64,000 nucleotides of DNA from Arthrobacter woluwensis (GCF_030816155.1 NZ_JAUSXR010000001.1:434001-498000), one strand, 5' to 3'; shown: positions 45,947 to 55,164, numbered from the stretch's first letter. Numbers and translations are program-made. Notes: generated by a model not told the origin, from the sequence alone.

Positions 45947-47296
45947 GGCGCTGTGACCGCTTCGGAGGCCAGTGCCTCGGTTTCGCGGCGCAACTTCAGA
46001 GCCACTTCCAGGGAATGATCGATCTCGACGTCGTCCCAGCCGACGATACCGCCCTCGGGGACATCGTGAAGCAGCTTCACATGATGCGCCATGGCCACGG
46101 GAAGGGCACGGTCACGGACCGATTTTCCGGCGGAGATCAGTTTGCCCCACACGGTGTAGCCGCCTTCGCCGTCGAGGATCTCGCCTGCTTTCAGATCCTT
46201 CTTCGCGCAGGCCACGACGTCGGCGTGGAATCCTTCAGGGGCTCCGGTGGCGATACCGCGCAGCGCCGCGTTCGCGATCGAGACGTTCAGCTCGAGACCC
46301 ACATAGTGGTACGGCCGGTACAGGGCGGCGTACTGACCCGTGGGGTCCGGGTGCCAGGGGTACTCCTGGAAGCACCCCGACACGTAGTCATTGGTCGCCT
46401 TGACCACGACGAAGACGCCTTCCTGAGTGTTGTGGGGGATCCAGTCCCCCTCGCGCGTGACACTCGACATCACATCGACGCTTCCTTCAAGCGCCAGGCA
46501 CACCGCCGCTGCTCGCCGGCCGGCAGATGGTGGCGATTTCCTCGACGTCCCCAGGCGTGAAGGTGAGTCCGTCATCTGACGGCGTGAGGCCGGCCGCGTT
46601 CGCCACCGCTGCCATCTCTATGGCGGCTTTCGTGCCGTCACGGAACGAAGTGTGCATGTAAGGGTTGAGCTGGCCGGAGTCGGTCAGTTCCTTCGAGAAT
46701 TCCCAGTTCTCCCAGACGTTGTCCGGATTCATCTGGTGGTAGTGGGAGAGGTATTTGGCGCCCTTCCCCGCGCATACGACGTCGAAGCCGGACGTCCGGG
46801 CCCAGTCGACCAGTTCCCAGATGAGTGCCGGCTGGTCTCCGTACGCCAGAGAATAGACGACGCCGGCTTCGCGGGCGCGCCGGGCCAGTGCCGGCCCTGC
46901 CAGGGCATCAGCCTCGACGGTCACCATGATGATGTGCTTGCCGGTTTCGATGGCCCGCAGCGCATGCTGGATCCCCACGATCGGATTGCCCGTCGCTTCG
47001 ACGATGACGTCCAGATCCGCGTCGAAGAGAGCGGATGCGTCGGTCAAGACTGTTGTGGCACGGCTGGCGAGTGCGGTCGGAATGTCTTCGACGAACGCCT
47101 CTTCCGGCCAGTCCACCAGTTTGAGAGCGCCCTTGGCGCGTTCGGCATTGATGTCGGCGATGGCGACCACGTGGATGCCGGGGATATTGCGAGCCTGCGC
47201 AAGATACATGGTGCCGAAACGGCCCGCTCCGATCAGGCCGACGCGGATCGGAGCGCCATCGGCCTCGCGGTCGGTCAGCAGTTTGTGCAGATTCAT
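45943..47296 (-). pseudogene. NAD(P)-dependent dehydrogenase with SAF domain, one frameshift
   Basis: First gene of the transporter operon. The N-terminal half (from the ATG at 47296) has a Rossmann motif VGLIGAGRFGTMYL and a homoserine-dehydrogenase-like core, FDADLDVIVEATGNPIVG. At the GG 46497-46498 one extra base interrupts SSGGVLALEGSVDV. The C-terminal half (DWIPHNTQEGVFVVV, YRPYHYVGLELNVSIA, DLKAGEILDGEGGYTVWG) is the SAF-domain region of this family. The corrected size is about 450 residues. Relatives are described as homoserine-dehydrogenase-like oxidoreductases linked to carbohydrate catabolism; substrate unknown. Both halves are well conserved, so a sequence error is likely. Confidence 0.8.
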
Positions 47297-47441
47297 GACT
47301 ACCTTTCGGGATACGCGCCTCGGGATGCGCGTGGTTGCACTGTGGTCAGTGTCGGATGGGTGGGTTCCACAGGGGCTGGTCGGCCCGGGCTCTGCGTGAT
47401 CTGGGACGCCGCCCGGGGTGAGGGCGGATTGAGTAAACAGA

Positions 47442-47488
47442 GTGGAACCGGTTACACTTTTATGACATGCCGTCCCCGGCGAGGTCAA
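47442..47488 (-). promoter_or_regulatory. Operon promoter with LacI-family operator
   Basis: On the minus strand TTGACC (47488-47483), a 17-base spacer and TCATAA (47465-47460) form a good promoter. Directly downstream, 47442-47457 reads GTGGAACCGGTTACAC, symmetric at 14 of 16 positions around the central CG typical of LacI-family operators. A repressor bound here would cover the transcription start. The lacI-type gene starts about 100 bases away on the other strand. Confidence 0.75.
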
Positions 47489-47563
47489 TACCCTAGTCTG
47501 AAAAAGTTCCACGAGCCTTGACGAACAGGTTCCGGAAATCCGAGCGCAGAAGTCAGGAGCCCA

Positions 47564-48580
47564 GTGCAGAAGTCGCCTACGATCCGCGATGTCGCTCATG
47601 CGGCCGGAGTCTCCGTCGCCGTCGTTTCCCGCGTCCTGAACCCCGGCTCAGGACCGGTTGCCGATGCCACCCGGGAACGGGTGCGGAACGTCATGCAGTC
47701 GATGGGCTACCACCCCCGCACGGCCGCGCGGGAGCTCAAGCATGGCGCGCCCACGACCCTGGGTCTGCTTCTGGCGGATGTCTCCAATCCCTTTTTCGCC
47801 CGGCTGGCGGATCAGGTGGTGCAGGAGGCGCATGCCCGCGGGATCCAGGTGCTGCTGATGACCACTCAGGAGGATGACCGGCTCGAGTCCGAGCGCTTGG
47901 AAACCCTGATCGAGCGCAGGGTCAGCGGCATCATCGCCACCCCGACGGGCAACAACCTGGAGATCTGGAAGAGGCTGCGGGAACTGGGGACCGACGTGGT
48001 GTTCGTCGATCGTTCCATTCCCGCGCTGCCCGACGTCGACGTCGTCAGTATCGACAACGTCGAGTCGGCTCGCTCAGCCACGGCTCTGATGGTGGCACAC
48101 GGGCATCAGCGCATCGGGATCATTTCCGGACCTGCCCACTCCACCACTGGTCGCGACCGCGTCGGTGGGTACCGTGAGGCTCTGGAGGCCGCGGGACTCG
48201 CGGTCGATGAGAATCTCATCAGACACGCCGCGTTCCGTGGAGCTGCCGGCGGAGATGCGGTCACGGCGTTGCTCAACCTGGACGAACCTCCCACGGCGCT
48301 CGTGGTGGCCAACACGGCTCAGGTGACGACGGTGCTGAGCCGCCTCTCACACGCGGGTGTGTCCGTCCCGCACCAACTGTCGGTCATCGTCTTCGACGAC
48401 TCTCCCTGGACCGAGCTCATGTCCCCGCCGCTCACCATCATCCGGCAGCCGGTCGACCTCCTGGCCAAGCATTCGGTGCAGCTCGCCCTGGCCAAGGCGA
48501 GCGGGAAGAGCGCGGACAAGCCGACCGCTGTCCGCGTGCTGGCCGAACTGGTCGAACGCTCCAGCGTCTCCCGCCCCTAG
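47564..48580 (+). CDS. LacI-family transcriptional regulator
   Basis: A 338-residue repressor. The HTH and hinge PTIRDVAHAAGVSVAVVSRVLN and KHGAPTTLGLLLADVSNPFFARL are canonical, followed by the periplasmic-binding-protein-like sensor domain (about 62-338) with VVFVDRSIPAL and ISGPAHSTTGRDRVGGYREAL. The hinge helix is slightly degenerate: the usual ARxLxxG is AARELKHG. The start is GTG at 47564 with AGGAGCCCA upstream. It is divergent from the transporter operon, with a matching operator between them. Confidence 0.94.
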   Translation: MQKSPTIRDVAHAAGVSVAVVSRVLNPGSGPVADATRERVRNVMQSMGYHPRTAARELKHGAPTTLGLLLADVSNPFFARLADQVVQEAHARGIQVLLMTTQEDDRLESERLETLIERRVSGIIATPTGNNLEIWKRLRELGTDVVFVDRSIPALPDVDVVSIDNVESARSATALMVAHGHQRIGIISGPAHSTTGRDRVGGYREALEAAGLAVDENLIRHAAFRGAAGGDAVTALLNLDEPPTALVVANTAQVTTVLSRLSHAGVSVPHQLSVIVFDDSPWTELMSPPLTIIRQPVDLLAKHSVQLALAKASGKSADKPTAVRVLAELVERSSVSRP

Positions 48581-48649
48581 GCAGCCCTCCTCGGCTGCTT
48601 CTCTCGCGTCAACCGGTCTCCTGTGGCGACCGGAGGAAAGGATGCCGTC

Positions 48650-49576
48650 ATGGCACAAGACACCTCGATCGCCCTCCTGGGGCTCGGGCCCATGGGTGAC
48701 CCGATGAGCCGCAATCTCCTGGCCGTCCATCCGGAACTCGTCGTGTGGAACCGGACGGCATCGAAGACCCAGCCGCTCGTCGACGCGGGCGCGCGGGCCG
48801 CGTCCTCCCCGGCTGAGGCAGCGGCGGCGATCACCCTCACTGTTCTGCCGGATCTCGCTCAGGTGGAAGCACTCCTTTCTGGGTCTGACGGGCTCCTGGC
48901 GGGGTGGGCGGACAAGGGCGTCGAGGCTCCGGTCCTCGTCGTCCATGGCACGGTTTCCCCCACTGCGGTGGCTGCGTTCGCGGAACAGATGTTCGTGGAG
49001 CATGGCGTGAGCGTGGTCGACGCACCTGTCAGTGGCGGTACCGCCGGCGCCCGCCAGGGGACGCTGAGCATCATGGTGGGTGGCGACGAAGCCGTCGTCC
49101 GCGACCTCGACCCGGTGTTCAGGGCCATGGGCTCGACGGTCCGCCACATGGGTCCTTCGGGCGCCGGCGCGCTCGCGAAAGCCTGTAACCAGGTGATCGT
49201 CGCGGCCACGGTGACCGCAGTCTCTGAGGCTATGCTGCTGGCCCGCGCCGGCGGCCTCGACCTCGGCGTGTTGCTGGAACTTCTGCGGGGTGGGCTTGCC
49301 GATTCCGAAGTCCTCCGGCAGAAGGGTACCCGGTGGATCACCGGTGACTTCGACGGCGGGGGGAACGCCAGGAATCAGCTCAAGGATCTCGGTTTCGTCC
49401 ACGATGCGGCGACTGCGCGCGGCCTTGATCTGCCCCTCAGCGCCACTGTCACCGAGCTGTTCAGCGCCATGGTGGAGAACGGCGACGGAGCCCTCGACCA
49501 TACGGGCATCCAGAAAACCCTTGCTTCACGCTCCGCGGCTCTCAAGGGTGGCCCGACTGAGGCGAGGGACGTCTGA
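48650..49576 (+). CDS. NAD(P)-dependent oxidoreductase, 3-hydroxyisobutyrate dehydrogenase family
   Basis: A 308-residue beta-hydroxyacid dehydrogenase. Motifs: Rossmann IALLGLGPMGDPMSRNLL, the substrate-binding DAPVSGGTAGARQGTLSIMV and the catalytic-lysine segment GAGALAKACNQVIVAA. Family members act on hydroxyisobutyrate, tartronate semialdehyde, threonate and related acids. GGAGGAAAGGA precedes the ATG at 48650. It follows the lacI gene by 69 bp, and the spacer contains AACCGGT (48611-48617), a near copy of the operator core, so it is probably part of the same regulon. Confidence 0.9.
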   Translation: MAQDTSIALLGLGPMGDPMSRNLLAVHPELVVWNRTASKTQPLVDAGARAASSPAEAAAAITLTVLPDLAQVEALLSGSDGLLAGWADKGVEAPVLVVHGTVSPTAVAAFAEQMFVEHGVSVVDAPVSGGTAGARQGTLSIMVGGDEAVVRDLDPVFRAMGSTVRHMGPSGAGALAKACNQVIVAATVTAVSEAMLLARAGGLDLGVLLELLRGGLADSEVLRQKGTRWITGDFDGGGNARNQLKDLGFVHDAATARGLDLPLSATVTELFSAMVENGDGALDHTGIQKTLASRSAALKGGPTEARDV

Positions 49577-49640
49577 GGGGCCGGCGCTGGTCGTGGAGTA
49601 ACGCATCGGGGACGTGAGCCCTCCGCTCACTTTCCCATGA

Positions 49641-50348
49641 TCATTTCCCGGTGATCGTGTTCAGGGCGAGGACGATGATGAAGCCGTTGAAGAAGAAGCT
49701 GAGCACCGAGTGCCACGTGACCAGCCAGCGTCCGCGGGAGTCCAGCACTTCACAGTCCGACGCCGCGAACGTGGTTCCCATGGTGAAAGCGAAATAGACG
49801 AAATCCACCATCCGGGGCGTCGTGGTCCCCGGTACCCGCAGGAGCGGCCCGGTCTTCCCGTAGTGCCGCTGGAAGTAGATCTGGGCGAATCCCCACTGCA
49901 TGAGGGCCCAGGACAGCAGCATGCTCCACACACCCACGGTGTCGGCCAGGAGCCGCAGATCCTCGTCCCCCGCGTTGGGGGCGAGGAGCACCTGCGCCGC
50001 TGCGGTGAGCCCGATCAGGCTGGCCAGCGCCGTCCCGACGACGGTGAGGATCCGGACCGCGGGAGCGATCTCGGCCGCGGCCGGGACCGCCTGGGACGCC
50101 GGCGGGATGATGCGGGCCTCCCGGCTGAGGCGGAACAGGATGATGACCGCGTAGATCGACCCGAGCAGGCACCACAGGGCCAGCAGTTCCAGGATGCTGG
50201 TGTCCTTCTCGGCGACCACCACCGGGAAGAACCCGAGCACGCACAGCCCGAACTGGGCGACCAGATGCACGATGAACCCGACGCTCACCGCCCTGTTCTG
50301 CGGACGTCGCTTCGTGGCGCTGCGTGATCTTCTGCTGCTCCGGCCCAT
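49641..50348 (-). CDS. DUF1345 family membrane protein
   Basis: About 235 residues with five hydrophobic segments: HLVAQFGLCVLGFFPVVV, LLALWCLLGSIYAVIILF, ILTVVGTALASLIGLTAAA, VWSMLLSWALMQWGFAQIYF, and a C-terminal VLSFFFNGFIIVLALNTI. The segments RHYGKTGPLLRVPG and VDFVYFAFTMGTTFAASD are the DUF1345 signature. I place the start at the ATG 50348; a longer frame to 50420 would use the space needed for the divergent promoter. Function unknown; the last segments resemble ion-channel-like proteins. Confidence 0.82.
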   Translation of the reverse strand: MGRSSRRSRSATKRRPQNRAVSVGFIVHLVAQFGLCVLGFFPVVVAEKDTSILELLALWCLLGSIYAVIILFRLSREARIIPPASQAVPAAAEIAPAVRILTVVGTALASLIGLTAAAQVLLAPNAGDEDLRLLADTVGVWSMLLSWALMQWGFAQIYFQRHYGKTGPLLRVPGTTTPRMVDFVYFAFTMGTTFAASDCEVLDSRGRWLVTWHSVLSFFFNGFIIVLALNTITGK

Positions 50349-50465
50349 AACGGCAATGCTAGAGGCCCCGGCGGCGCTCTGCGGGACGACGTCGGGGCGC
50401 CGCCGTCGAGCGTCTGACATCCCCTGCTTGACCTTGACGCAGCGTCAACTTCTACGCTGGTGATC

Positions 50466-51236
50466 ATGGAGGACGACGAGGACTGGAGCATCCAAGAAGT
50501 GGCCCGCATGGCCGGGACCACCAGCCGCACCCTGAGGCACTACGAACAGGTGGGGCTGCTGAAGCCGAGCCGAGTGGGGCACAACGGCTATCGCCATTAC
50601 GACCGCGACGCCCTGGTCACCTTGCAGAGGATCCTCCTGCTCCGCGGACTGGGACTCGGTCTGCCGGCGATCGGTGAAGTGCTGTCCCGGCAGTCCGACC
50701 AGGCGGAGGCACTCAGCCGGCACCTGGAGCTGCTGCGGCAGGACCAGGAGCGGCTGGCCCGCCAGATCCAGGCGGTGGAGCACACGATCAGACAAGTGAA
50801 AGGAGGTGGTCGGCTCATGGCACAGGACATGTTCGATGGATTCGATCACACGCAGTACAAGGAAGAGGTCGAGCAGCGCTGGGGCGCCAAGGCGTACGCG
50901 GATTCGGATGCCTGGTGGCGCGGGCTCGGCGAGGACGGGCGGCGCGTCTGGCAGGAACGCCAGCAGCGGCTGGGCGCCGACTGGACCGCCGCGGCGGGCC
51001 GCGGCGTCGACCCGGCGAGCGACGAGGCCCAGGCTCTCGCCGCACGGCACGATGCCTGGCTCTCCGGGATCCCCGGGACGCCTGGACATCCGGACGGCGC
51101 TCCGAAGGAGTATCTGCTCGGCCTGGCCGAGATGTACGTGTCGGACCCGAGATTCGCGGCGAACTACGGCGGACAGGGCGGAGCGGAATTCGTGCGTGAC
51201 GCCCTGCGCGTCTATGTGGAGCACCGGGACGCCTGA
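50466..51236 (+). CDS. TipA-like MerR-family transcriptional regulator
   Basis: A 256-residue regulator. The MerR winged helix spans residues 5-75 (SIQEVARMAGTTSRTLRHYE, LKPSRVGHNGYRHYD), followed by a long coiled coil (about 75-115) and a C-terminal TipAS antibiotic-binding domain (YKEEVEQRWGAKAYADSDAWW, AEMYVSDPRFAANYGG). TipA proteins bind thiopeptides and other compounds and activate their own transcription. The ATG at 50466 is preferred over GTG 50460. A strong internal ribosome-binding site would also produce the C-terminal domain alone, as in the Streptomyces prototype. Confidence 0.92.
   Translation: MEDDEDWSIQEVARMAGTTSRTLRHYEQVGLLKPSRVGHNGYRHYDRDALVTLQRILLLRGLGLGLPAIGEVLSRQSDQAEALSRHLELLRQDQERLARQIQAVEHTIRQVKGGGRLMAQDMFDGFDHTQYKEEVEQRWGAKAYADSDAWWRGLGEDGRRVWQERQQRLGADWTAAAGRGVDPASDEAQALAARHDAWLSGIPGTPGHPDGAPKEYLLGLAEMYVSDPRFAANYGGQGGAEFVRDALRVYVEHRDA
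50799..51236 (+). promoter_or_regulatory. Internal Shine-Dalgarno and start for a TipAS-like short product
   Basis: AAAGGAGGTG (50799-50808) lies 8 bases before the in-frame ATG at 50817, exactly at the junction of coiled coil and ligand-binding domain. It would yield a 139-residue protein from the same mRNA. This matches dual TipAL/TipAS expression known for Streptomyces tipA, where the short form is in excess and sequesters the drug. Confidence 0.75.
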
Positions 51237-51269
51237 GCATCGGCTTCCGCCGCGGGCACTGTCACAGGA

Positions 51270-51310
51270 CGAACGGGCGCCCTCCTGAACCTCAGGAGGG
51301 CGCCCGTTCG
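51270..51310. terminator. Strong hairpin between convergent genes
   Basis: A perfect 19-bp stem (51270-51288 with 51292-51310) with the 3-base loop ACC lies between the tipA-like gene (+) and the DUF4395 gene (-). Confidence 0.85.
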
Positions 51311-51339
51311 GCGTTCGGGTAGCGGGGACCGTGAAGGGT

Positions 51340-51855
51340 TCAGGCCCGGCGGAGGGTGGTGTTGTTGCAGGCCTCGCAGACGCTCTCCGGGATGACACCG
51401 GCGTTCTGGAGCTTGCCGAAGATCCAGCAGCCCAGGCAGAACCCGGCGAAGGATTCGAGGGACGCCGCCACGATCAGCAGGCCCAGCAGGACCCACGCCA
51501 CCGGGGCGAGACCGACGGTCCAGAGGATGGCCGCGGCGGTCGAGAGGACAGCGCCGATGGTCTGGGCGAACCTCTTCGGAGGGCCGGGCACCAGACGCGG
51601 TGCGCCCAGGCGCGGGGCGATGACGTGCACCGCGAGGCGTCCGGCGGGCGAGTAGCGTGGGCCGCCGGCCACCCGGAGCCAGAAGCCCAGGGCGATGAGC
51701 CAGAGCAGCCATCCCCAGCCGGCCGTCAGGCCGAGGACCAGGGTGACGACGCTCAGCACCACGATGATGCCCGCGGTGGAACGCGCGGCGTACTCGTTCA
51801 CCGGGTTCGGGAACGCGAACAGCCGCTTCAATCCGGAGCTGGTGGAAGTGGTCAC
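51340..51855 (-). CDS. DUF4395 family membrane protein
   Basis: A 171-residue protein with four membrane segments: GIIVVLSVVTLVLGLTAGWG, LLWLIALGFWLRVAGG, TIGAVLSTAAAILWTVGL and VAWVLLGLLIVAASLESFAGF. FPNPVNEYAARSTAG at the N-terminus and the Cys-containing FAGFCLGCWIFGKL with a late CEACNN are DUF4395 features. The CxxC-like cysteines suggest a redox or thiosulfate-related role, as relatives often sit beside thioredoxin or rhodanese genes; none is present here. Confidence 0.82.
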   Translation of the reverse strand: MTTSTSSGLKRLFAFPNPVNEYAARSTAGIIVVLSVVTLVLGLTAGWGWLLWLIALGFWLRVAGGPRYSPAGRLAVHVIAPRLGAPRLVPGPPKRFAQTIGAVLSTAAAILWTVGLAPVAWVLLGLLIVAASLESFAGFCLGCWIFGKLQNAGVIPESVCEACNNTTLRRA

Positions 51856-51981
51856 CCTGCCAGACTACGGACGGCCCGCCCGCGCACGGAAGCATTATTG
51901 CTCCATGCGACGAGCGGGCCATCTCGAAGGGCGAGCCGTCACTCAGGCCGGTCAGGCCCAGACCACTCAGGCGCAGACCGC

Positions 51982-53016
51982 TCAGAAGGAGAGCGGGACG
52001 TGCAGTTCCTTGATCCACTGCCGGCGTCGGTAGTCCCGGGCCCGGAGCAGCACGGAGTCGTGGGAGACCTCCACCTGCAGGCCGCTGGCCTCCAGGCCGT
52101 CCAGGGCGCGCTCGCTGCCGTGGCCGTCGTCCTCCCAGAGGGTCTGGATGGCGCCCGTGTTGACGGTCATGAAGCCCTCCGGGTTGCTGGTGCCGGGCAC
52201 CACGCGGCGCACGGCCCAGTCGGAGAGGTTCAGGTCCCAGTGGGTGTGCCCGCTGAAGAAGAACACGTTCTTGTACTGGCCCAGAATGTTGAGGAGCCGG
52301 TCGGCCTGCAGGTAATCACCCTTGTAGAGCGCGTTCCGGGTGCCGGAGACGGTGTTGGAAAGCGGGTGGTGGCAGAACACCATCACGGGCTTGCGGCGGC
52401 GGGCGTAATAGGCCAGGCGCGATTCGAGCCAGGCGAACTGCTCGTCGCTCAGCCACACCTCGTCCCAGAGCTTGCTGTCGTGGTAGTGCATGTACTTCTC
52501 GGTGCCCAGCAGGAGCGCCGGGACGCCGCCCAGGTCCACCTCGGTGTAGACCTTCTTGCGGCCCGTGAAGTCGTAGAAGTTGTTGTACAGCTTCTCCTCG
52601 GTGCACCCGTTCGGCCAGGTCTCCTGACGGAGTGTGGTGGGGTTCAGCCACTTCGGGACGTAGAACTCGTGGTTTCCGATCACCCAGTGGGCGTTGCGGG
52701 GGTGCGGATTGGAATCCAGCACCTTGCGGACGTCGGTGTATTCGAAGTCGTAGCCGCGCGGGGTGATGTCGCCGTTGATCACCAGGCCGGCGCTGCGGGT
52801 GCGGGGGTTGGTGGTCTCGATGTCCTGCAGGGCCATGGCGAAATCGTGCAGATCACCCTGGATGTCACTGATGACCGAGAAGACGCTGCGGGCACGGCCC
52901 CAGCCGGACGTGGTGGGTGCGGACGTGCTGCCGGCCTGAGCTGCCGATGCGGTGCCCACGGCGGCGAGTCCGGCCAGGGAGGTGGCGATCGCCGTGCGGC
53001 GGGTGAGGGGTTTCAT
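51982..53016 (-). CDS. Exported calcineurin-like metallophosphoesterase
   Basis: A 344-residue protein with a Tat signal (LTRRTAIATSLAGLAAVG, likely cut after AQA at about 28). Metallophosphoesterase blocks appear in order: VISDIQGD, GLVINGDIT, HWVIGNHEFY, VMVFCHHPLS and FFFSGHTHWDL, covering the dimetal ligands; block one has DIQ in place of the usual DxH. The substrate could be a nucleotide, phospholipid or other extracellular phosphate ester. It is monocistronic, with an ATG start at 53016. Confidence 0.9.
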   Translation of the reverse strand: MKPLTRRTAIATSLAGLAAVGTASAAQAGSTSAPTTSGWGRARSVFSVISDIQGDLHDFAMALQDIETTNPRTRSAGLVINGDITPRGYDFEYTDVRKVLDSNPHPRNAHWVIGNHEFYVPKWLNPTTLRQETWPNGCTEEKLYNNFYDFTGRKKVYTEVDLGGVPALLLGTEKYMHYHDSKLWDEVWLSDEQFAWLESRLAYYARRRKPVMVFCHHPLSNTVSGTRNALYKGDYLQADRLLNILGQYKNVFFFSGHTHWDLNLSDWAVRRVVPGTSNPEGFMTVNTGAIQTLWEDDGHGSERALDGLEASGLQVEVSHDSVLLRARDYRRRQWIKELHVPLSF

Positions 53017-53154
53017 GGCGGAGTGGATCCTTCACTGGGGGAGTGGTCGCTTCCACGATAGGAAGGCTAAGTGAAGGGCATTCGCTTCTTGATTGCACTT
53101 GTCTATACAGCTGGATGAACGCGGCGTGAACGGTTCTGCGAGTCGCGCCTCGGT

Positions 53155-53970
53155 TCAGGCGTGAGGGGCTCTCCCTACGCCGGGCGCCGGGAGTCCGTCG
53201 AGGGAGTTGAAGGTGTAGAGCTGCACGCTGTCGATGCCCGGCGTCCTCCGGAGCCGGTCGATCATCTCCCCGGGCGCGTACCGGCTGCCGGGCAGGAGAT
53301 TGCGGGCCAGGGACGTCTTGCCGCTGAGGAAACGAAGGGACGACCCCACCCCGATCTTCGCGGCGAGGGTGACGAGCCGGGCGGTGGGGACCGCCCCGGC
53401 CACACCCACCCGGACGGGAAGGTCCACTCCCTCGCGGCGAAGCCCGGTGACGTACTCGCCGATCCTCTCGACCGAGAAGCACATCTGCGTCACGACCCTG
53501 CTCGCATGCTCCTGTTTGCGCCGCAGGGATTCCAGCAGCACGCGGTCAGGGATCCCCGGGTGCCCTTCGGGATACCCGGCCACGCCGACGGTGAAGCGCC
53601 CGCCACCCAGCTCCGCGACGTCCCGCAGCAGCGCCTCGCCGTCGGCGTACGGCCCGGCGGGAGTGCCGGCGTCGCCGCCCACCGCGAAGAGCTCGGTGAT
53701 GCCCGCGTCCGCGCATTCCTCCAGGACCCGGCGCAGGCGCTCCCGGCTGCTCAGCCCCTTCGCCGCGAGGTGCGGCACCACCCGGTGACCGTCCTGTGCG
53801 AGCTCGGTGGCCACCGCGAGCGTGGCGTCCACGCCGTGCTTGGGCAGGCAGGTGACGCTGATCGAGCCGGACGACGACGGCGGCACGGCCTTCCGCACCG
53901 CCTCCACGATGCCGGGGGCCGGGATGACCTCGAGATGTATGGACAGCGTGCGGGCTTCCGGGGTTTCCAC
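53155..53970 (-). CDS. Methylenetetrahydrofolate reductase-like protein
   Basis: 271 residues with the MTHFR barrel signatures: LSIHLEVIPAPG, ISVTCLPKHGVDATLAVATEL, GITELFAVGGDAGTPAG, FTVGVAGYPEGHP and VTQMCFSVERIGEYV, which line the FAD and folate site. It is shorter than typical MetF (about 290-300) but complete. The start is GTG at 53970. It lies 14 bp after lipA and at the end of a gcvH-glyA-lipA set, consistent with channelling glycine-derived methylene-THF toward methyl-THF. Confidence 0.85.
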   Translation of the reverse strand: METPEARTLSIHLEVIPAPGIVEAVRKAVPPSSSGSISVTCLPKHGVDATLAVATELAQDGHRVVPHLAAKGLSSRERLRRVLEECADAGITELFAVGGDAGTPAGPYADGEALLRDVAELGGGRFTVGVAGYPEGHPGIPDRVLLESLRRKQEHASRVVTQMCFSVERIGEYVTGLRREGVDLPVRVGVAGAVPTARLVTLAAKIGVGSSLRFLSGKTSLARNLLPGSRYAPGEMIDRLRRTPGIDSVQLYTFNSLDGLPAPGVGRAPHA

Positions 53971-53984
53971 GTCAGTCGATCCCG

Positions 53985-55004
53985 TCAGGCCTGGGTGGTG
54001 AGGAGGGTGCGGGCTTCTTGGCGGGTGGTGCCGGAGTCTTGGATGCCTTCGGCGATGTGGGCGAGGTTTTCGGGGATGTCGCGTCCTTTTTTGCGCATGG
54101 CGGTGGCCCAGAGGCGTCCGGCGCGGTAGGAGGAGCGGACCAGGGGTCCGGACATGACGCCGAGGAAGCCGATGTCTTCGGCTTCGTCGGCGAGGTCGAC
54201 GAATTCCTGGGGTTTGACCCAGCGGTCCACGGGCAGGTGGCGTTCGGAGGGTCGGAGGTATTGGGTGATGGTGATCAGGTCACAGCCGGCCTCGTGCAGA
54301 TCGCGCAGGGCCTCGGAGATCTCCTGGCGGGTTTCGCCCATGCCGAGGATGAGGTTGGATTTGGTGACCATGCCGTGGGTGCGGCCTTGGGTGATGACAT
54401 CCAGGGAGCGTTCGTAGCGGAAGGCGGGGCGGATGCGTTTGAAGATGCGGGGGACGGTTTCGACGTTGTGGGCGAACACTTCCGGGGCGGAGTCGCAGAT
54501 GGCTTGGATGTGTTCGGGTTTGCCGGAGAAGTCGGGGATGAGCAGTTCCACTCCGGTGCCGGGGTTGAGTTCGTGGATTTTGCGCACGGTTTCGGCGTAG
54601 AGCCAGACGCCTTCGTCTTCGAGGTCGTCGCGGGCGACGCCGGTGACGGTGGCGTAGCGCAGGTTCATGGACTGCACGGAGCGGGCGACTTTGGTGGGTT
54701 CGAGCCGGTCCAGGGGGGAGGGTTTGCCGGTGTCGATCTGGCAGAAGTCGCAGCGGCGGGTGCATTCGGAGCCGCCGATGAGGAAGGTTGCTTCTTTGTC
54801 TTCCCAGCATTCGAAGATGTTGGGGCAGCCGGCTTCTTCGCAGACGGTGTGCAGGCCTTCTTTTTTGACGAGGTTTTTCAGGCCGACGAACTCGGGTCCC
54901 ATCTGGACTTTGGCTTTGATCCAGTCGGGTTTGCGTTCCACGGGGGTCGCGGCATTGCGTTGTTCGATCCGCAGGAGTTTACGGCCTTCGGGGACAAGAG
55001 TCAC
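53985..55004 (-). CDS. lipA: Lipoyl synthase LipA
   Basis: A radical-SAM enzyme inserting two sulfurs into octanoyl groups on lipoyl domains such as GcvH. The 339-residue protein has the auxiliary cluster motif [12 protein letters not shown] and the radical-SAM motif CTRRCDFC, then [24 protein letters not shown] and [17 protein letters not shown]. The start is GTG at 55004 ([13 protein letters not shown]); upstream in-frame codons run into a 9-bp tandem repeat and are unlikely to be coding. Codon choice (GAA and CAA favoured over GAG and CAG) differs visibly from neighbouring genes. Confidence 0.95.
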   Translation of the reverse strand: MTLVPEGRKLLRIEQRNAATPVERKPDWIKAKVQMGPEFVGLKNLVKKEGLHTVCEEAGCPNIFECWEDKEATFLIGGSECTRRCDFCQIDTGKPSPLDRLEPTKVARSVQSMNLRYATVTGVARDDLEDEGVWLYAETVRKIHELNPGTGVELLIPDFSGKPEHIQAICDSAPEVFAHNVETVPRIFKRIRPAFRYERSLDVITQGRTHGMVTKSNLILGMGETRQEISEALRDLHEAGCDLITITQYLRPSERHLPVDRWVKPQEFVDLADEAEDIGFLGVMSGPLVRSSYRAGRLWATAMRKKGRDIPENLAHIAEGIQDSGTTRQEARTLLTTQA

Positions 55005-55022
55005 AGCACGGGTCCTTCGTCG

Positions 55023-55090
55023 TCGGGTGAAGCGGGTGAAGCGGGTGAAGCGGTGCGGCAGGTGATGCGGTGGAACGAGTGATGCGGTGG
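55023..55090. repeat. Short tandem repeats upstream of lipA
   Basis: GCGGGTGAA is repeated almost perfectly three times (55023-55049). The 12-mer GTGATGCGGTGG then occurs twice with a 17-base period (55062-55073 and 55079-55090). All lie in the 160-bp gap between glyA and lipA, where a promoter or leader for lipA would be. Confidence 0.85.
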
Positions 55091-55164
55091 CGCGAGAAAA
55101 CAAGTTCGGAACAGCGTAGCCGCCGGTGCTGCGCGGACCCCCGTCCACGCAGCACCGGAGACGA

